A DNA stretch of 64,000 bases from Rhodococcus sp. 4CII (GTDB taxonomy: Bacteria; Actinomycetota; Actinomycetes; Mycobacteriales; Mycobacteriaceae). Location of the stretch: assembly GCF_014256275.1 (NCBI RefSeq), contig NZ_JACCFE010000005.1, positions 1 to 64,000 on the forward strand, read 5' to 3'. Of this stretch, positions 62,726 through 64,000 are shown in pieces (the first letter of the stretch is position 1; each line of letters begins with the position of its first letter). The position numbers and the translations under genes are program-made. Under the pieces are notes generated by a model. It did not search any database and was not told the DNA's origin. It saw only the letters and a program-made list of their open reading frames with translations.

Positions 62726-63736
62726 GTGAACGTGACGGCGATGCAAGTTTGCCGAGGTGGAGGCCTCGACAAGATCGTTCGCATCGAGCTGCCATCCCGG
62801 CCCCCGGACTGGGGCGAAGTGCGAGTTCGCGTGCACGCCAGCTCACTCAACTTCCACGACTATGCAGTCGTCAGTGGTCTCACCGCGCCTAGCGCAGACC
62901 GGATCCCACTCTCCGACGGTGCCGGTGTCGTCCTCGAGGTCGGACCTGGCGTCACGGGGTTGGAGGCCGGAGACCACGTCGTGAGTACGTTCTTCCCAGG
63001 CTGGCCGGATGGACGACCCACAGTCGGTGGCTTCGACACCGTTCCCGGCGATGGCATCGATGGGTTCGCCCGTACAGAGGTCACGATGCCAGTAGCGGCC
63101 TTCACCCGTGCGCCACACCGATACAGCCACGCGGAAGCCGCCACACTCACCACCGCCGGAGTCACCGCTTGGCGGGCCCTGTTCACCGAGGGCAACCTGC
63201 GGCCCGGCGAGACGGTGCTCGTACAAGGGACCGGCGGCGTCTCGATCTTTGCCCTGCAGTTCGCCAAGCTCGTCGGCGCAACTGTCATCGCCACAACGTC
63301 CACCGCGAACAAAGAAGCCCGGCTCGAGCAGCTCGGCGCCGATCACGTCATCAACTACCGGTCCACACCAGAGTGGGGTGCGGAGGCCCGCGCGGTCACC
63401 GGCGGCCGCGGCGTCGACCATGTGATCGAGGTCGGAGGAGCCCAAACTCTCGAGCAGTCCATGATCGCCGCCGCAACCGGCGGGCGTATTGCGCTGATCG
63501 GTGTCCTCGGCGGTATGGGAGCCTCGGTGCCGCTCGGGTTGGCACTCGCACGGCAGGTGCGAATCCGGGCCCTCCTTGTCGGAAGCCGGCGCGATCAACT
63601 CGACATGATCGGCGCACTCGAAAACTCGAGTCTGAGACCCGTAGTGGACACCACCTTCGAACTCGCTGACCTCGCCGGTGCCTTCGAACACCAAGAAGCC
63701 GGCCGTCATCTCGGCAAGATTTGCATCACCATCTGA
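62726..63736 (+). CDS. Zinc-independent medium-chain oxidoreductase (quinone oxidoreductase-like)
   Basis: 336 residues, start GTG/ATG region at 62726 preceded by GGAGAAGGGAG. MDR fold: HASSLNFHDYAVVSGL in the catalytic domain without the zinc Cys cluster, PLSDGAGVVLEVGPGVTGLE, then the NADPH fold VLVQGTGGVSIFALQFAKLV (about residues 165-184) and RLEQLGADHVINYRSTPEWG. It reduces quinones or enals, or oxidises alcohols. No clear link to the neighbours. The end EHQEAGRHLGKICI is typical of the family. Confidence 0.9.
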   Translation: MNVTAMQVCRGGGLDKIVRIELPSRPPDWGEVRVRVHASSLNFHDYAVVSGLTAPSADRIPLSDGAGVVLEVGPGVTGLEAGDHVVSTFFPGWPDGRPTVGGFDTVPGDGIDGFARTEVTMPVAAFTRAPHRYSHAEAATLTTAGVTAWRALFTEGNLRPGETVLVQGTGGVSIFALQFAKLVGATVIATTSTANKEARLEQLGADHVINYRSTPEWGAEARAVTGGRGVDHVIEVGGAQTLEQSMIAAATGGRIALIGVLGGMGASVPLGLALARQVRIRALLVGSRRDQLDMIGALENSSLRPVVDTTFELADLAGAFEHQEAGRHLGKICITI

Positions 63737-63834
63737 CCGCAGAAAGCAGGCACCAGCACACTCGCGTCGTACTCCGACTGCGGTGTCAGTGAACAGCAAT
63801 CGAGTCGGGTGATAAAGATACGGAGGACTACGCG

Positions 63835-64000
63835 ATGGCCACGGTCGAAATGGGCATCCCCACTGTGCGGTCCTCTCCCTCCCCGGCAGGACGCCCTGAG
63901 GTTCCTCATCTGGTCGACCGCTTCGGCCGGGTGGCCAGGGACCTACGCGTGTCGATCACCGAGAAGTGCTCCCTGCGCTGCACCTATTGCATGCCCGAGG
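63835..64000 (+). CDS. moaA: GTP 3',8-cyclase MoaA (partial, 5' end)
   Basis: Starts at ATG 63835 with GGAGGA nearby and runs off the window after 55 codons. LVDRFGRVARDLRVSITEKC then SLRCTYCMPE gives the radical SAM CxxxCxxC cluster of MoaA. It makes the first pterin precursor of molybdenum cofactor. It probably supports the molybdenum formate dehydrogenase at the left end of the window. Nothing riboswitch-like was seen in the 98 bases upstream. Confidence 0.93.
   Translation, partial: MATVEMGIPTVRSSPSPAGRPEVPHLVDRFGRVARDLRVSITEKCSLRCTYCMPE

Noticed and set aside
62296..62729. Open frames upstream of the medium-chain oxidoreductase
   Set aside because: No ribosome-binding site, no family content, and composition unlike the neighbouring genes; left as a gap.
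63737..63834. Moco riboswitch upstream of moaA
   Set aside because: The gap is only 98 bases and has no stems or conserved blocks of that riboswitch.

Overview
The window is high-GC DNA from a mycolic-acid actinobacterium, most likely a Rhodococcus. The evidence is rhodocoxin-type thc genes, a PknK-family kinase, a DUF3068 protein, mycobacterial-style conservon genes and heavy GTG start usage. All protein identifications come from reading the translations; no database search was run.

Layout: 1-1150 holds the end of a molybdopterin formate dehydrogenase-like gene and fdhD. 1.3-5.0 kb is a mobile-DNA scar: a malate dehydrogenase fragment, an IS21 element with a frameshifted istA, and an integrase pseudogene. 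5.1-11.1 kb is a thc-type operon: CYP116 P450, EthD-like protein, rhodocoxin, rhodocoxin reductase, MBL hydrolase, a small FGM-motif protein and MarR, with divergent thcR. 11.2-15.0 kb carries a GcoAB/AgcAB-type O-demethylase (CYP255 P450 and its single reductase) and an extradiol catechol dioxygenase. 15.5-31.0 kb carries the rest of a meta-cleavage route: semialdehyde dehydrogenase, tautomerase, decarboxylase, hydratase, aldolase and acylating acetaldehyde dehydrogenase. It also has thiolase, acyl-CoA dehydrogenase, SDR and hydrolase genes and two IclR regulators. 31.2-38.9 kb has a first PknK and a damaged conservon. 39.0-40.3 kb is a pseudogene graveyard. 40.5-47.8 kb has pgi, gnd, zwf, hexulose-phosphate synthase, phosphohexuloisomerase and a LuxR-type regulator, which is a RuMP-cycle set. 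48.0-58.2 kb is accessory DNA: a three-gene tyrosine-recombinase element between DUF3800 remnants, DUF4238, an ADP-ribosyltransferase-like gene cut by an IS3 element, and a PP-loop/zinc-ribbon gene pair. 58.3-62.1 kb has a second PknK, followed by a medium-chain oxidoreductase and the start of moaA.

How the genes fit together: the CYP255 system would demethylate guaiacol-type lignin monomers to catechols and release formaldehyde. The extradiol enzyme and meta-pathway would carry the ring to pyruvate and acetyl-CoA. The RuMP enzymes with zwf, gnd and pgi could fix and oxidise the formaldehyde while regenerating NADPH. Three exact copies of a palindrome, TGTGCCG-N5-CGGCACA, lie by the CYP255 gene and by both IclR genes and probably tie this regulon together. 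Both P450 operons carry a stable hairpin between the oxygenase part and the electron-transfer genes.

Most unusual points: the recombinase element encoding a protein with twelve CxxC knuckles, the two PknK paralogues with matching promoters and leader ORFs, and an IS3 insertion whose computed excision restores an intact 289-residue frame.
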